DNA from: Pseudomonadota bacterium
GTDB taxonomy: Bacteria > Pseudomonadota > Gammaproteobacteria > Burkholderiales > Burkholderiaceae_D
Length of the DNA: 13,672 bases
NCBI GenBank assembly: GCA_023435945.1
Contig: JAEZLB010000202.1
Coordinates: 1 to 13,672, forward strand
Reading direction: 5' to 3'
The notes beneath the pieces were generated by a model. That model was not told the origin of the DNA and ran no database searches. It saw nothing but the letters and a program-made list of their open reading frames with translations. This document shows, piece by piece, positions 1-6,591 of this stretch (its first letter is position 1; every line of letters begins with the position of its first letter). Both the position numbers and the translations under genes were made by a program.

Positions 1-1740
1 ACTCAGCGTGGTGTTCTGATCATGGAAAGTCATGGAGCCGGTTACTAGTTGACGGGTGGCCGGGCTCAAATCGAACTTCATACTAAGTACGCCTTTAACT
101 GTCTCACCGCCCACTTCACCGGTGACCTTGCCTGCATAGGTGGCAATCAAGTCTTGGTATACGTTGGTGTCGGCCAGATTGGTGGTGTATTGCCGAGTCG
201 CGACATAGATGTACTCGCCCCACGGGTCATATTCATTGGACGAGAATTTGTCTGCTGCCTGCTTCACCGAATCATCCAATTGCCTGCGCGATGCCTGGCT
301 GGGGTTCAGGGCATCCGCCCAGAAGGGCAAGCCCGGGGAGTCGGCCGGGCGTCCGAAAAGCGCGACATAGATATTGTTGATCAGGTCGCGTTGCTGATCT
401 CCGGAGGGCTGGCCCTGGGACTCGGCCGAGGCGGCGAAAGCGTCGAGCATCGAACCGAGTTGGGCATTTTGCGAGTTTGCCAGGGCATTCGAGAAGGCGG
501 CCAGGCCCTCGGTGTCGGCCGGGCGGTTGAAGAAGGCGATGTAGAGCTGCCTGACCATAGACTCATATGACGTCGCTCCCGCCGGGGTATTGTTGCCGGC
601 AGTGCCGGGGGCGGAGGCAGTCGGGGCAGGCGCAGGGGACGCATTCCGTGCAGGTGGGTCCTGAGGCCGCCCCTCCTGGGACTGCCTATCCTGCCTTTGT
701 TGCAGGCTTTCGCGCTCTTCCGGCGTCAGCTGCTCCTGATAGCGATCCATGGCCTCCTGCCGTTGCTGTTCCTGAGCCTGCCGGTTCGCTTCCTCTTGCT
801 GCCGCCGCATCTGCTCTACTCGTTCGACTAACTGCTGGTTGTTATTCTGCATTTCCTGCTGGCGATTCTCCCTTTCCTGGGCCTGCTGTTGCTGGCGTTG
901 TGCCGCCTGTTGTCTTTGTTCCTCCCGCTGACGTTCCGCTTCGGGGTCAACACCGGCGGTACGATCAATGGGCGGGACAGGAGTGCCCGAACCCTGTAGC
1001 GGGGACTGCCTGGCCATATTGGCGGCGATCTGTTGCGTCAGCACGTCTGCCACGATGCCGCTGTCTGCCGGCGCGTCGGGCCGGAGATTGTCCGGCTGGA
1101 TGGCGCCGTTGCTGCCTGACAGGCTATTGGCCAGGGCCCTTCTTTGTGCCTCCAACTGGGCCGCGCCCAGAAGCCGGTTGATGCTATCCGGGTCCTGTGC
1201 ACCCGGTTGCGATCCGCTGCCGGAAGGCGGGGTTGAAGCGCCGGCAGCGGGGGGAGTGGCACCCGAATTCTGCAATGCCTGGCTCAACATGCTATCCATT
1301 AAGTTGTCGAGATTGCGGGCCAGTCTGTCCCGATCTTCCGCTCCGGTCGGAGGGGTTCCCTGCTGCGAGGCGTTCTGCCGTTGACGTATGAATTCCTGGT
1401 TTTCCCGGTCAATGTCCGCCCTGTTCCTGATGATCGCCTCGATGATTGCCGGTGAAGCGCCGCCGACAAGGACGGCAGGATCGAGCATCTGTATGTCTGA
1501 GGGAGCAGGCGGAGATGAGGGTTGCTGGGTCAGCTGTTGGGCAGGATAGATTGCTGTGGGCGAGTTTGGGGGCGGCGTGTTTTGTCCCGTTCCACCAGGT
1601 ACGGTCGTACGGCCGGCCGATACAAGCAGACGTGGCTGGCCCGTTGCCGGATCGATCACGGTCAGGAAGTTCGTTGCCAGCGCAGAGGCACTGAGCAGTG
1701 AAAGCGCACAAGCGAATAAGGGGCGGGCTGTTTGTTTCAT
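1..1740 (-). CDS. Secreted Gln-rich protein with two DUF4214-like repeats (partial, runs off left edge)
   Basis: The frame is open for 580 codons from the ATG at 1738-1740 to the window edge, with no stop, so the C-terminus is missing. Residues 1-22 look like a signal peptide (MKQTARPL, then a hydrophobic core ending ASALA), so export across the inner membrane is likely. Residues about 40-260 are rich in Pro, Gly, Ser and Ala. Residues about 264-358 are a Gln/Arg/Glu-rich, probably helical coiled coil. Two repeats follow 58 residues apart: LYIAFFNRPADTEGL (399-413) and IYVALFGRPADSPGL (457-471). Both fit the LY..lfgR.pD..Gl pattern of DUF4214, a domain often found in secreted or surface proteins. 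Residues about 533-580 alternate like beta strands (TYAGKVTGEVGG, then VTGSMTF), possibly the start of a C-terminal beta domain. The true function is unknown. A flagellar role is not shown: the gene has its own promoter and a 295-bp gap after fliR. A modest RBS (GGAAG) lies about 8 bases before the start. Confidence 0.85.
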   Translation of the reverse strand, partial: MKQTARPLFACALSLLSASALATNFLTVIDPATGQPRLLVSAGRTTVPGGTGQNTPPPNSPTAIYPAQQLTQQPSSPPAPSDIQMLDPAVLVGGASPAIIEAIIRNRADIDRENQEFIRQRQNASQQGTPPTGAEDRDRLARNLDNLMDSMLSQALQNSGATPPAAGASTPPSGSGSQPGAQDPDSINRLLGAAQLEAQRRALANSLSGSNGAIQPDNLRPDAPADSGIVADVLTQQIAANMARQSPLQGSGTPVPPIDRTAGVDPEAERQREEQRQQAAQRQQQQAQERENRQQEMQNNNQQLVERVEQMRRQQEEANRQAQEQQRQEAMDRYQEQLTPEERESLQQRQDRQSQEGRPQDPPARNASPAPAPTASAPGTAGNNTPAGATSYESMVRQLYIAFFNRPADTEGLAAFSNALANSQNAQLGSMLDAFAASAESQGQPSGDQQRDLINNIYVALFGRPADSPGLPFWADALNPSQASRRQLDDSVKQAADKFSSNEYDPWGEYIYVATRQYTTNLADTNVYQDLIATYAGKVTGEVGGETVKGVLSMKFDLSPATRQLVTGSMTFHDQNTTLS

Positions 1741-1770
1741 CGTGAGTTCTTCCGGGCAATAACCGTGAGC

Positions 1771-1790
1771 ACCTGCAAATAAGAGCAGGT
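1771..1790 (-). other. Leader hairpin of the DUF4214-like gene
   Basis: A perfect 6-bp inverted repeat, ACCTGC (1771-1776) with GCAGGT (1785-1790), encloses an 8-nt A-rich loop (U-rich in the minus-strand transcript). It lies in the predicted 5' UTR, about 30 nt upstream of the ATG. It has no T tail, so it is not an obvious terminator. It could affect mRNA stability or translation, but it is short enough to be chance. Confidence 0.3.
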
Positions 1791-1828
1791 CTGGCAGAAA
1801 CGGTTTGTTGAATTTTGGAAACAGAAGA

Positions 1829-1857
1829 ATTATAGAGAGAGTTGCAAAATGTAACAA
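1829..1857 (-). promoter_or_regulatory. Sigma70-type promoter for the DUF4214-like gene
   Basis: Read on the minus strand, a -35 hexamer TTGTTA (1852-1857, four of six consensus bases) is followed by exactly 17 bp and then a perfect -10 hexamer TATAAT (1829-1834). Transcription should start near 1821-1823, giving a leader of about 80 nt before the ATG at 1740. It is the best housekeeping promoter match I found in the window. It suggests that the gene is transcribed independently of the flagellar operon. Confidence 0.7.
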
Positions 1858-1871
1858 ACAATTTGTTGCAA
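1842..1871. promoter_or_regulatory. Nested palindromes at the -35 element, possible operator
   Basis: The palindromic hexamer TTGCAA occurs at 1842-1847 and again at 1866-1871, with centres 24 bp apart. Between them, 1857-1867 reads AACAATTTGTT, a perfect 5-1-5 inverted repeat. The set straddles the -35 element (1852-1857) and reaches into the spacer before the -10, a place where a regulator could block or recruit polymerase. The symmetry is directly visible. Binding by any protein is inference. Confidence 0.35.
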
Positions 1872-2035
1872 GGTAACCCTATGATTCTCTTCGGTTTTAT
1901 TGGGGATATGCTCGTGCCGGATGCGGATGCCACCCCTGCCGACTCAAGGGGCTGCGGGGAACAGGGGAGGTCTGGAGAGGCATGTCGCTGCGCGCGGTTC
2001 TTGTTCCTTCAGGCTGCCAGCACGTAGGAACGTGA

Positions 2036-2818
2036 TCAGCGCAGCGAAGCCGGCGTTTCCAGCAGGCGGGGGGCGCCATCCTGCAGTAGTGCTGCCAGCG
2101 GGGTGGCCAAATAAGGGATGGAGATAGCCAGCATCAGGAAACCCACGGCCAGCATGATGGGGAAGCCGATGCCGAACAGATTTAATTGCGGCGCGGCGCG
2201 GGTCAGGATGCCCAGCGAAAGGTTGGCTGCCAATAGTACGGCGACCACGGGCAGTGACAATTGGACGCCGGCACTGAAGATCTTGCCTCCCCATTGCGCA
2301 ACGCCCAACCAGCCCTGATTATTGGTGAGGGATTCGCCAATCGGCAGGACGGTGAAGCTGTCTGCCAGAATGGAGATCGTGACCAGGTGCATATTGGTGG
2401 CAAGGTAAAACACCAGCGTAATCATCACGAGCATCTGGCTGATGCCGGAAAGCGAGGCGCGAGTCTGGGGATCGTAAAAGCTGGCGAAGCCCAGGCCCAT
2501 GGTAAGGCTGGTGATTTCGCCCGCCATTTCGATCGCAGCGAATACGATACGCATGACAAAACCCATGGCAATGCCGATCAGTATTTGCTGCAGCAGGATC
2601 AGCAGTCCCGGCAGGGAGGCTGGATCGGTGGCGGGTCCGGGTGGCACGTTCGGTGCAATCACGATCGCCAGTGCAATGCCCAAGCCGAGTTTGACGCGCG
2701 CTGGAATGGCGATATTGCCGAACAAGGGGGCGACCGCGATCAGGCCCAGGATGCGCGCAGCCGGCCATAGCAGCATGGCAATCCAGGTATTCAGTTCTGC
2801 GCTGGTAACCGTGATCAT
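2036..2818 (-). CDS. fliR: Flagellar export gate protein FliR
   Basis: FliR is an inner-membrane part of the type III export gate. With FliP and FliQ it forms the channel through which rod, hook and filament subunits leave the cytoplasm. The 260-residue length matches the family. The protein is hydrophobic nearly throughout, with several membrane segments. It has typical FliR features: an N-terminal LLWPAARILG segment, the FGNIAIPARVKLGLGIALA stretch at about residues 34-52, and a central GLGFASFYDPQ segment. It is the last gene of the fliL-to-fliR run, 57 bp after fliQ. The start at 2818 has no good Shine-Dalgarno sequence, so translation may depend on passage from upstream. A hairpin lies in the gap before it. 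Confidence 0.96.
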   Translation of the reverse strand: MITVTSAELNTWIAMLLWPAARILGLIAVAPLFGNIAIPARVKLGLGIALAIVIAPNVPPGPATDPASLPGLLILLQQILIGIAMGFVMRIVFAAIEMAGEITSLTMGLGFASFYDPQTRASLSGISQMLVMITLVFYLATNMHLVTISILADSFTVLPIGESLTNNQGWLGVAQWGGKIFSAGVQLSLPVVAVLLAANLSLGILTRAAPQLNLFGIGFPIMLAVGFLMLAISIPYLATPLAALLQDGAPRLLETPASLR

Positions 2819-2840
2819 GAGGGCGTGGGCTTAAGGACTG

Positions 2841-2861
2841 TGCGCCTGCTTGTCAGGCGCA
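2841..2861 (-). other. Intercistronic hairpin between fliQ and fliR
   Basis: A perfect 8-bp stem, TGCGCCTG (2841-2848) with CAGGCGCA (2854-2861), closes a 5-nt loop inside the 57-bp fliQ-fliR gap. On the minus strand it is followed by ACAGTCCTT and no T run, so it does not look like an intrinsic terminator. A stem in this position may protect the 3' end of upstream mRNA or tune fliR expression relative to fliQ. That role is inference. Confidence 0.5.
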
Positions 2862-2875
2862 AAAGGAGATCTTGT

Positions 2876-3145
2876 TCAGCCTATCAGGCCGGGAATGTTG
2901 TAGAAGAGCTGGTGCATGTAGTCGAGCATGACGGTCAGCATCCAGGGGCCGGCGATCACCAGCGCGACAAAAATGCCTACCAGCTTGGGAATGAAGGAGA
3001 GCGTGGTTTCGTTGATCTGCGTGGCGGCCTGGAAGATGCTGACCAGCAGGCCGATGGCCAGCGCCGCCAGCAACATGGGGGCGGCAATCATCAGCAGTAC
3101 TTCAACGGCCTGGCGACCCATGGTAATTACGGTTTCAGGAGTCAT
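2876..3145 (-). CDS. fliQ: Flagellar export gate protein FliQ
   Basis: FliQ is a small inner-membrane component of the flagellar type III export gate, packed around the FliP/FliR core. The protein has 89 residues, the usual family size. It shows two hydrophobic helices (about residues 15-37 and 48-73) and the family N-terminus MTPETVITMGRQAVEVLL. The motif ATQINETTLSFIPKL in the middle is characteristic. The start at 3145 is supported by AAGGAAA about 6-7 bases upstream. It sits 63 bp after fliP and 57 bp before fliR. Confidence 0.97.
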   Translation of the reverse strand: MTPETVITMGRQAVEVLLMIAAPMLLAALAIGLLVSIFQAATQINETTLSFIPKLVGIFVALVIAGPWMLTVMLDYMHQLFYNIPGLIG

Positions 3146-3208
3146 GTCGGTTTCCTTGGCAGGCGGTTCCTAAACGGAGTCTTGTCGTCGGACGGCGCGT
3201 GGCCGGCA

Positions 3209-4015
3209 CTAATAAAAACTACTTGCCAGCGACCCCAGCAGCAATTGCCATCCATCGACCAGCACGAACAGCATCAGCTTGAAGGGCAGTGCCACGATGG
3301 CAGGCGACACCATCATCATGCCCATGGACATCAGCACACTGGCGACCACCATGTCGATGATCAGGAAGGGAATGAAGATGGCAAAGCCAATCTGGAATGC
3401 GGTTTTCAGTTCGCTGGTGATGAACGAGGGAATCAGTACGCGCAATGGGACTTCTTCCGGGCCATTGACCTGCGGCGTATTCGACAATTGCATGTAAAAC
3501 GCCAGGTCCGATTCGCGTGTCTGCTCCATCATGAAAGACTTCAGCGGCACGGCGCCGCGTTGCATTGCTTCGGTCACGTCAATGGCGTTTTCCGACAGCG
3601 GCACATAAGCTTCATTGTAGATGCGGTCGATGACCGGGCTCATCACGAACAGAGTCATGAATAGTGCCAGCCCGACCAATACCTGGTTGGGGGGCGCGCT
3701 TTGCGTGCCCAGCGCATGCCGCAGCAGCGACAGCACGATGATGATGCGGGTGAAGCTGGTCATCATCAGCAGTGCCGCCGGGATGAACGACAAAGCGGTG
3801 AGCAGTATCAGCGTTTGCAGGCTGAGTGAATACGTTTGCCCGCCACCGGGAGCCGGAGTGCTGGTCCAGGCGGGCGAACCGGCTACCTGCGCCAGGCTGT
3901 CGCCCGGCATCAGCAGCATAAGGAGCAGCGCACTGAGGAGCAGGGCAGGAGCACGCAAAAAACGGGAGCACAGCCAGGCGGCAGCAGAAAGCGGGGTGAA
4001 ACTAGGGGCGTGCAT
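3209..4015 (-). CDS. fliP: Flagellar export gate protein FliP
   Basis: FliP is the main subunit of the flagellar export gate, an inner-membrane protein made with a cleavable signal peptide. I choose the ATG at 4015, which gives 268 residues. A hydrophobic signal (about residues 22-42, ending GDSLA before QVAGS) then lies near the N-terminus. The longer frame from 4126 would bury it and overlap fliO heavily. The family core is clear: [20 protein letters not shown] (87-106), the [20 protein letters not shown] segment (108-127), and the C-terminal membrane region with GWQLLLGSL. The start overlaps the end of fliO by 14 bp, suggesting translational coupling. Confidence 0.96.
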   Translation of the reverse strand: MHAPSFTPLSAAAWLCSRFLRAPALLLSALLLMLLMPGDSLAQVAGSPAWTSTPAPGGGQTYSLSLQTLILLTALSFIPAALLMMTSFTRIIIVLSLLRHALGTQSAPPNQVLVGLALFMTLFVMSPVIDRIYNEAYVPLSENAIDVTEAMQRGAVPLKSFMMEQTRESDLAFYMQLSNTPQVNGPEEVPLRVLIPSFITSELKTAFQIGFAIFIPFLIIDMVVASVLMSMGMMMVSPAIVALPFKLMLFVLVDGWQLLLGSLASSFY

Positions 4016-4433
4016 TGCGTTGCTCGATGGATTGTTTGAGCCAGGAAGAAAAGTTGCGGCCATGGTCGCTGCCACTGCCTGCGCCGGTGGCCGGCAGTTC
4101 CTGGCGCGGCATGGTGGACAGCGCATTCACACTGCCGGGAGCTACGCCCACCACTATCCATTGGTCGGCCACTTCCACCACGACCACGCGTTCGCGGCCG
4201 CCGACACTGACGCCGCCCACAATGCGCACCTGTCCGGCCTGCCCCGCCTTGATGGGGTTGAAACGCTTGAGCAGCCAAGCCGCACCGGCCATCAGGCCCA
4301 GCACGACCAATAGTCCGAACAGCGCTTGCATGATCATGCCCGAGGGCGCGTTCTGCATCGCAGGCGCTGCATTCGATTGTGCCCAGGCTGGAGCTGCCGT
4401 GGCGAACAGCAGGAAAATGAAGAAGCGCCGCAT
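4002..4433 (-). CDS. fliO: Flagellar export gate assembly protein FliO
   Basis: FliO is a membrane protein that helps FliP assemble into the export gate. The 143-residue product has an N-terminal signal-like hydrophobic stretch (residues 1-18, ending AWA before QS). A single membrane helix follows (about 33-55), then a short cytoplasmic domain with the FliO-type pattern KRFNPIKAG...[20 protein letters not shown] (57-88). The C-terminal tail is variable. FliO is poorly conserved, so the call rests on this pattern together with its position between fliN and fliP. It begins 13 bp after fliN and has no strong Shine-Dalgarno sequence. Confidence 0.92.
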   Translation of the reverse strand: MRRFFIFLLFATAAPAWAQSNAAPAMQNAPSGMIMQALFGLLVVLGLMAGAAWLLKRFNPIKAGQAGQVRIVGGVSVGGRERVVVVEVADQWIVVGVAPGSVNALSTMPRQELPATGAGSGSDHGRNFSSWLKQSIEQRNARP

Positions 4434-4446
4434 AGTGGGTGACGTC

Positions 4447-4842
4447 TTATTTGTTCAGTTTGCGGATGCGCTCGGACGGGGTGATGATGTCAGTTAAGCG
4501 TATGCCGAACTTGTCGTTGACGACAACGACTTCGCCCTGCGCAATCAGGCAGCCGTTGACCAGCACATCCATGGGCTCGCCTGCCAGGCCATCCAGTTCC
4601 ACGACCGATCCCTGTGCCAGTTGCAGCAGGTTCTTGATCGCGATCTTGGTGCGGCCCAGTTCTACCGTGAGTTGTACCGGGATATCGAGAATGAAGTCGA
4701 TATCGTTGGGTGTATCGCCTTTGCCGCTGCTGCCGCCAAAGTCCTGAAAGGGGGCATTCGCAACCTGTGGTACGCCCTCCGTTTGAGCCTGTTCGGCCAT
4801 TGCGGCCGCCCAGTCGTCCATGTTTGTTTCGTTGTCAGCCAT
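4447..4842 (-). CDS. fliN: Flagellar motor switch protein FliN
   Basis: FliN forms the base of the C-ring with FliM and also docks the FliH-FliI complex. I choose the ATG at 4842, which is one base after the fliM stop and has AAGGAG about 7 bases upstream. The frame extends upstream to 4875, but that would overlap fliM. The 131-residue protein has a variable acidic N-terminal region (about 1-48). The SpoA/C-ring domain follows (about 50-122): ILDIPVQLTVELGRTKI, then LNQ-like VVELDGLAGEPMDVLVNG, VVVVNDKFGIRLTDII and the C-terminal SERIRKL. The family match is strong. Confidence 0.97.
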   Translation of the reverse strand: MADNETNMDDWAAAMAEQAQTEGVPQVANAPFQDFGGSSGKGDTPNDIDFILDIPVQLTVELGRTKIAIKNLLQLAQGSVVELDGLAGEPMDVLVNGCLIAQGEVVVVNDKFGIRLTDIITPSERIRKLNK

Positions 4843-4843
4843 C

Positions 4844-5836
4844 TCAATCTCCTTGCCCGAAGTCTTGGCCGCCATTGGCCAGCAATTTTTCTACACGCAG
4901 CGCATACTGGCCGTTCCTGGTGCCATAGCTGCATTCCATCACAGGGACGCCATCTACCTTGGCTTCCACCAGCGGAGGCACATTGATGGGAATGACGTCG
5001 CCCACTTTCATTTTCAGTATGTCGCGCAAGCTCATCTGAGCGGTGCCCAGCGACGCCACCAGTTGCACTTCCGCGCTCTGGATCTGCTGGCGCATCAGGC
5101 GCACCCAGCGCTTGTCCATTTCCAGGGTTTCGCCTTGCAGGCTGCTGGTCAGCAGGTCGCGTATCGGCTCTATCATCGAATACGGCGTGCAGATGTGCAT
5201 CTGGCCGCCCACAGCTCCCAGGTCTATCGAAAAGGTGGTGGACACCACCACTTCATTGGGCGTGGCGATGTTGGCGAACTGGGTATTCATTTCCGAGCGC
5301 AGGTATTCAAACTTGACCGGATAGACCGGCTCCCATGACTTGGCGTAAGTCTCGAAAATGATATCCAGCACGCGCTGAATGATGCGCTGCTCGGTCTGCG
5401 TAAAATCGCGGCCTTCGACACGGGTATGGAAGCGCCCGTCGCCGCCGAACAGGTTGTCCACCAGCAGGAAGACCAGCGTCGGGTCCATCACAATCAGCGC
5501 GGTGCCGCGCAGGGGCTTCATGTGGACGAGATTCAGGTTGGTCGGCACGACCAGGTTGCGGATGAACTCGCTGTACTTGGAAACCTTGACCGGCCCTACC
5601 GACACTTCTGCCGTGCGGCGCAGAAAGTTGTAAAGACTGATGCGGAACTGGCGCGCGAAACGTTCATTGATGATTTCCAGCGTCGGCATACGGCCGCGCA
5701 CGATACGCTCCTGCGTAGCCAGGTTGTAGGAACGTATGCCGTTGCCATCATCCTGGACGGGAACATCGTCCGGTTCGCCGGTGACTCCCTTTAACAGGGC
5801 ATCGACTTCCTCTTGCGAAAGAAAGTTATCTGCCAT
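4844..5836 (-). CDS. fliM: Flagellar motor switch protein FliM
   Basis: FliM is the C-ring protein that binds phosphorylated CheY and passes the signal to FliG to reverse rotation. The 330-residue length is typical. The N-terminal CheY-binding peptide is present (FLSQEEVDALLKG, residues 5-17). The middle domain carries the FliG-contact loop GGDG (131-134) within LVDNLFGGDGRF. The C-terminal SpoA domain (about 255-320) includes LRDILKMKVGDVIPI. The start lies 4 bp after the fliL stop and has no clear Shine-Dalgarno sequence, so coupling to fliL translation is likely. The presence of the CheY-binding peptide implies a standard chemotaxis pathway elsewhere in the genome. Confidence 0.98.
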   Translation of the reverse strand: MADNFLSQEEVDALLKGVTGEPDDVPVQDDGNGIRSYNLATQERIVRGRMPTLEIINERFARQFRISLYNFLRRTAEVSVGPVKVSKYSEFIRNLVVPTNLNLVHMKPLRGTALIVMDPTLVFLLVDNLFGGDGRFHTRVEGRDFTQTEQRIIQRVLDIIFETYAKSWEPVYPVKFEYLRSEMNTQFANIATPNEVVVSTTFSIDLGAVGGQMHICTPYSMIEPIRDLLTSSLQGETLEMDKRWVRLMRQQIQSAEVQLVASLGTAQMSLRDILKMKVGDVIPINVPPLVEAKVDGVPVMECSYGTRNGQYALRVEKLLANGGQDFGQGD

Positions 5837-5840
5837 GGGT

Positions 5841-6371
5841 TTACTGGATCACAAAAGCAGTGAAGAAAACGTTGGTAACACCCAGGGAAGGCGCTGCGTA
5901 CGAAAAGGGTTGATTGAGGGCATCCCTGACGGATTCCGACAGATTAATCTTGCCTTCCACCGAAATGAGCTCGGACGGACGCTTACTGGATAGCAGTATC
6001 AGCAAACGGCTACGTATCTGCGGCATGTAGGTCTTGATTTGATCCACTTGCGCCTGGCTACTGAGTTGCAGGGTGATCGCTACCTGCAGGTACTGCTCCA
6101 TGCCCTTTTCTGGCTGGAGGTTGACAATAAGCGGTTCCAGCGCAGAAAAGATAGGGGCATGATGTACTACTACCGGCGGTGCTTCCGCTACCGGGCTGCT
6201 CTGGTTATGCTGGTTGTTTTGATTGGTCTGGGTCAGGATGTACCAGGCTCCTGCTGCAATGATGAGCAGCAGCAAAATGAACATCCCGGCGACTAGGTAG
6301 CCTCTTGTTTTCGGTACTGCTGCATTCGGGGTGTTGTTTTCCGGAGGGAATATTTTTTTTGCCGTGGCCAT
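5841..6371 (-). CDS. fliL: Flagellar basal body-associated protein FliL
   Basis: FliL is a single-pass inner-membrane protein that surrounds the stator units and supports torque. The 176-residue product has a short cytoplasmic N-terminus, one membrane helix (about residues 25-46, YLVAGMFILLLLIIAAGAWY), a Gln/Asn-rich periplasmic linker (QTNQNNQHNQSS, 48-59) and a conserved periplasmic domain. That domain includes LEPLIVNLQPEKGMEQYLQV and the C-terminal VFFTAFVIQ. It is the first gene of the downstream block, following a 220-bp spacer after fliK, and is 4 bp from fliM. The Shine-Dalgarno sequence is weak (AAAGA). Confidence 0.95.
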   Translation of the reverse strand: MATAKKIFPPENNTPNAAVPKTRGYLVAGMFILLLLIIAAGAWYILTQTNQNNQHNQSSPVAEAPPVVVHHAPIFSALEPLIVNLQPEKGMEQYLQVAITLQLSSQAQVDQIKTYMPQIRSRLLILLSSKRPSELISVEGKINLSESVRDALNQPFSYAAPSLGVTNVFFTAFVIQ

Positions 6372-6591
6372 CTTAATCTTTCAATGCAAATAGCAAGTCA
6401 CTGGTACTCATTGTAAGAACTATAGAGGCAGTGCATCAGTAGAAAAGAAGGGAGAAGGGGGCGTATATCTGGAATAGAAATACGCCCGGCTCCGGATAGT
6501 GCTGACGTGTGCAACGCAAAAGCGGCGCTCTCATACGCCCAGGAAGGCCCCGGACCGAGGTTTCCCTTCCAGGATTCGTACTTGTAATGGG
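6372..6591. other. Spacer between fliK and fliL
   Basis: This is the only large gap among the minus-strand flagellar genes and marks a probable transcription unit boundary. It holds a terminator-like hairpin (6459-6487) and an extra copy of its 5' arm (6533-6540). On the minus strand downstream of the hairpin there is a TATAGT -10-like hexamer at about 6420-6425, but no good -35 partner. A separate promoter for fliL is therefore possible but not demonstrated. I see no coding gene and no clear sigma28 or sigma54 site. Confidence 0.5.
6441..6487 (-). terminator. Possible intrinsic terminator or attenuator after fliK
   Basis: A perfect 8-bp inverted repeat, GGGCGTAT (6459-6466) with ATACGCCC (6480-6487), encloses a 13-nt loop. 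On the minus strand the stem is followed by a pyrimidine tract, CCTTCTCCCTTCTTTTCT (6458 down to 6441), that is moderately U-rich. This resembles a weak intrinsic terminator about 100 bp beyond the fliK stop. The tail lacks a clean run of U, so it may only reduce read-through into fliL. Confidence 0.4.

Larger units (their letters stand above)
1741..2035. other. Spacer between fliR and the DUF4214-like gene
   Basis: This 295-bp gap separates the end of fliR from the next minus-strand gene. Its left half (about 1790-1900) is clearly more AT-rich than the genes and carries the promoter, palindromes and leader hairpin listed separately. The right half is GC-rich. It has a small stem, CACGT/ACGTG, just after the fliR stop, and a CCCCTG (1933-1938)/CAGGGG (1962-1967) inverted pair. 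Neither is followed by a T run on the minus strand, so I see no convincing intrinsic terminator after fliR. Short open frames here have no coding support. Confidence 0.6.

Noticed and set aside
49..1181. Plus-strand open frames at the left edge
   Set aside because: They lie antisense to the 580-codon minus-strand gene, which has a signal peptide, a promoter and repeat domains. The plus-strand products have no such support.
1933..1967. CCCCTG/CAGGGG inverted pair after fliR as a terminator
   Set aside because: The loop is long (24 nt) and there is no T run downstream on the minus strand.
1842..2027. Small plus-strand frame (61 codons) in the fliR spacer
   Set aside because: No RBS, no recognisable motif, and it runs through the promoter of the opposite gene.
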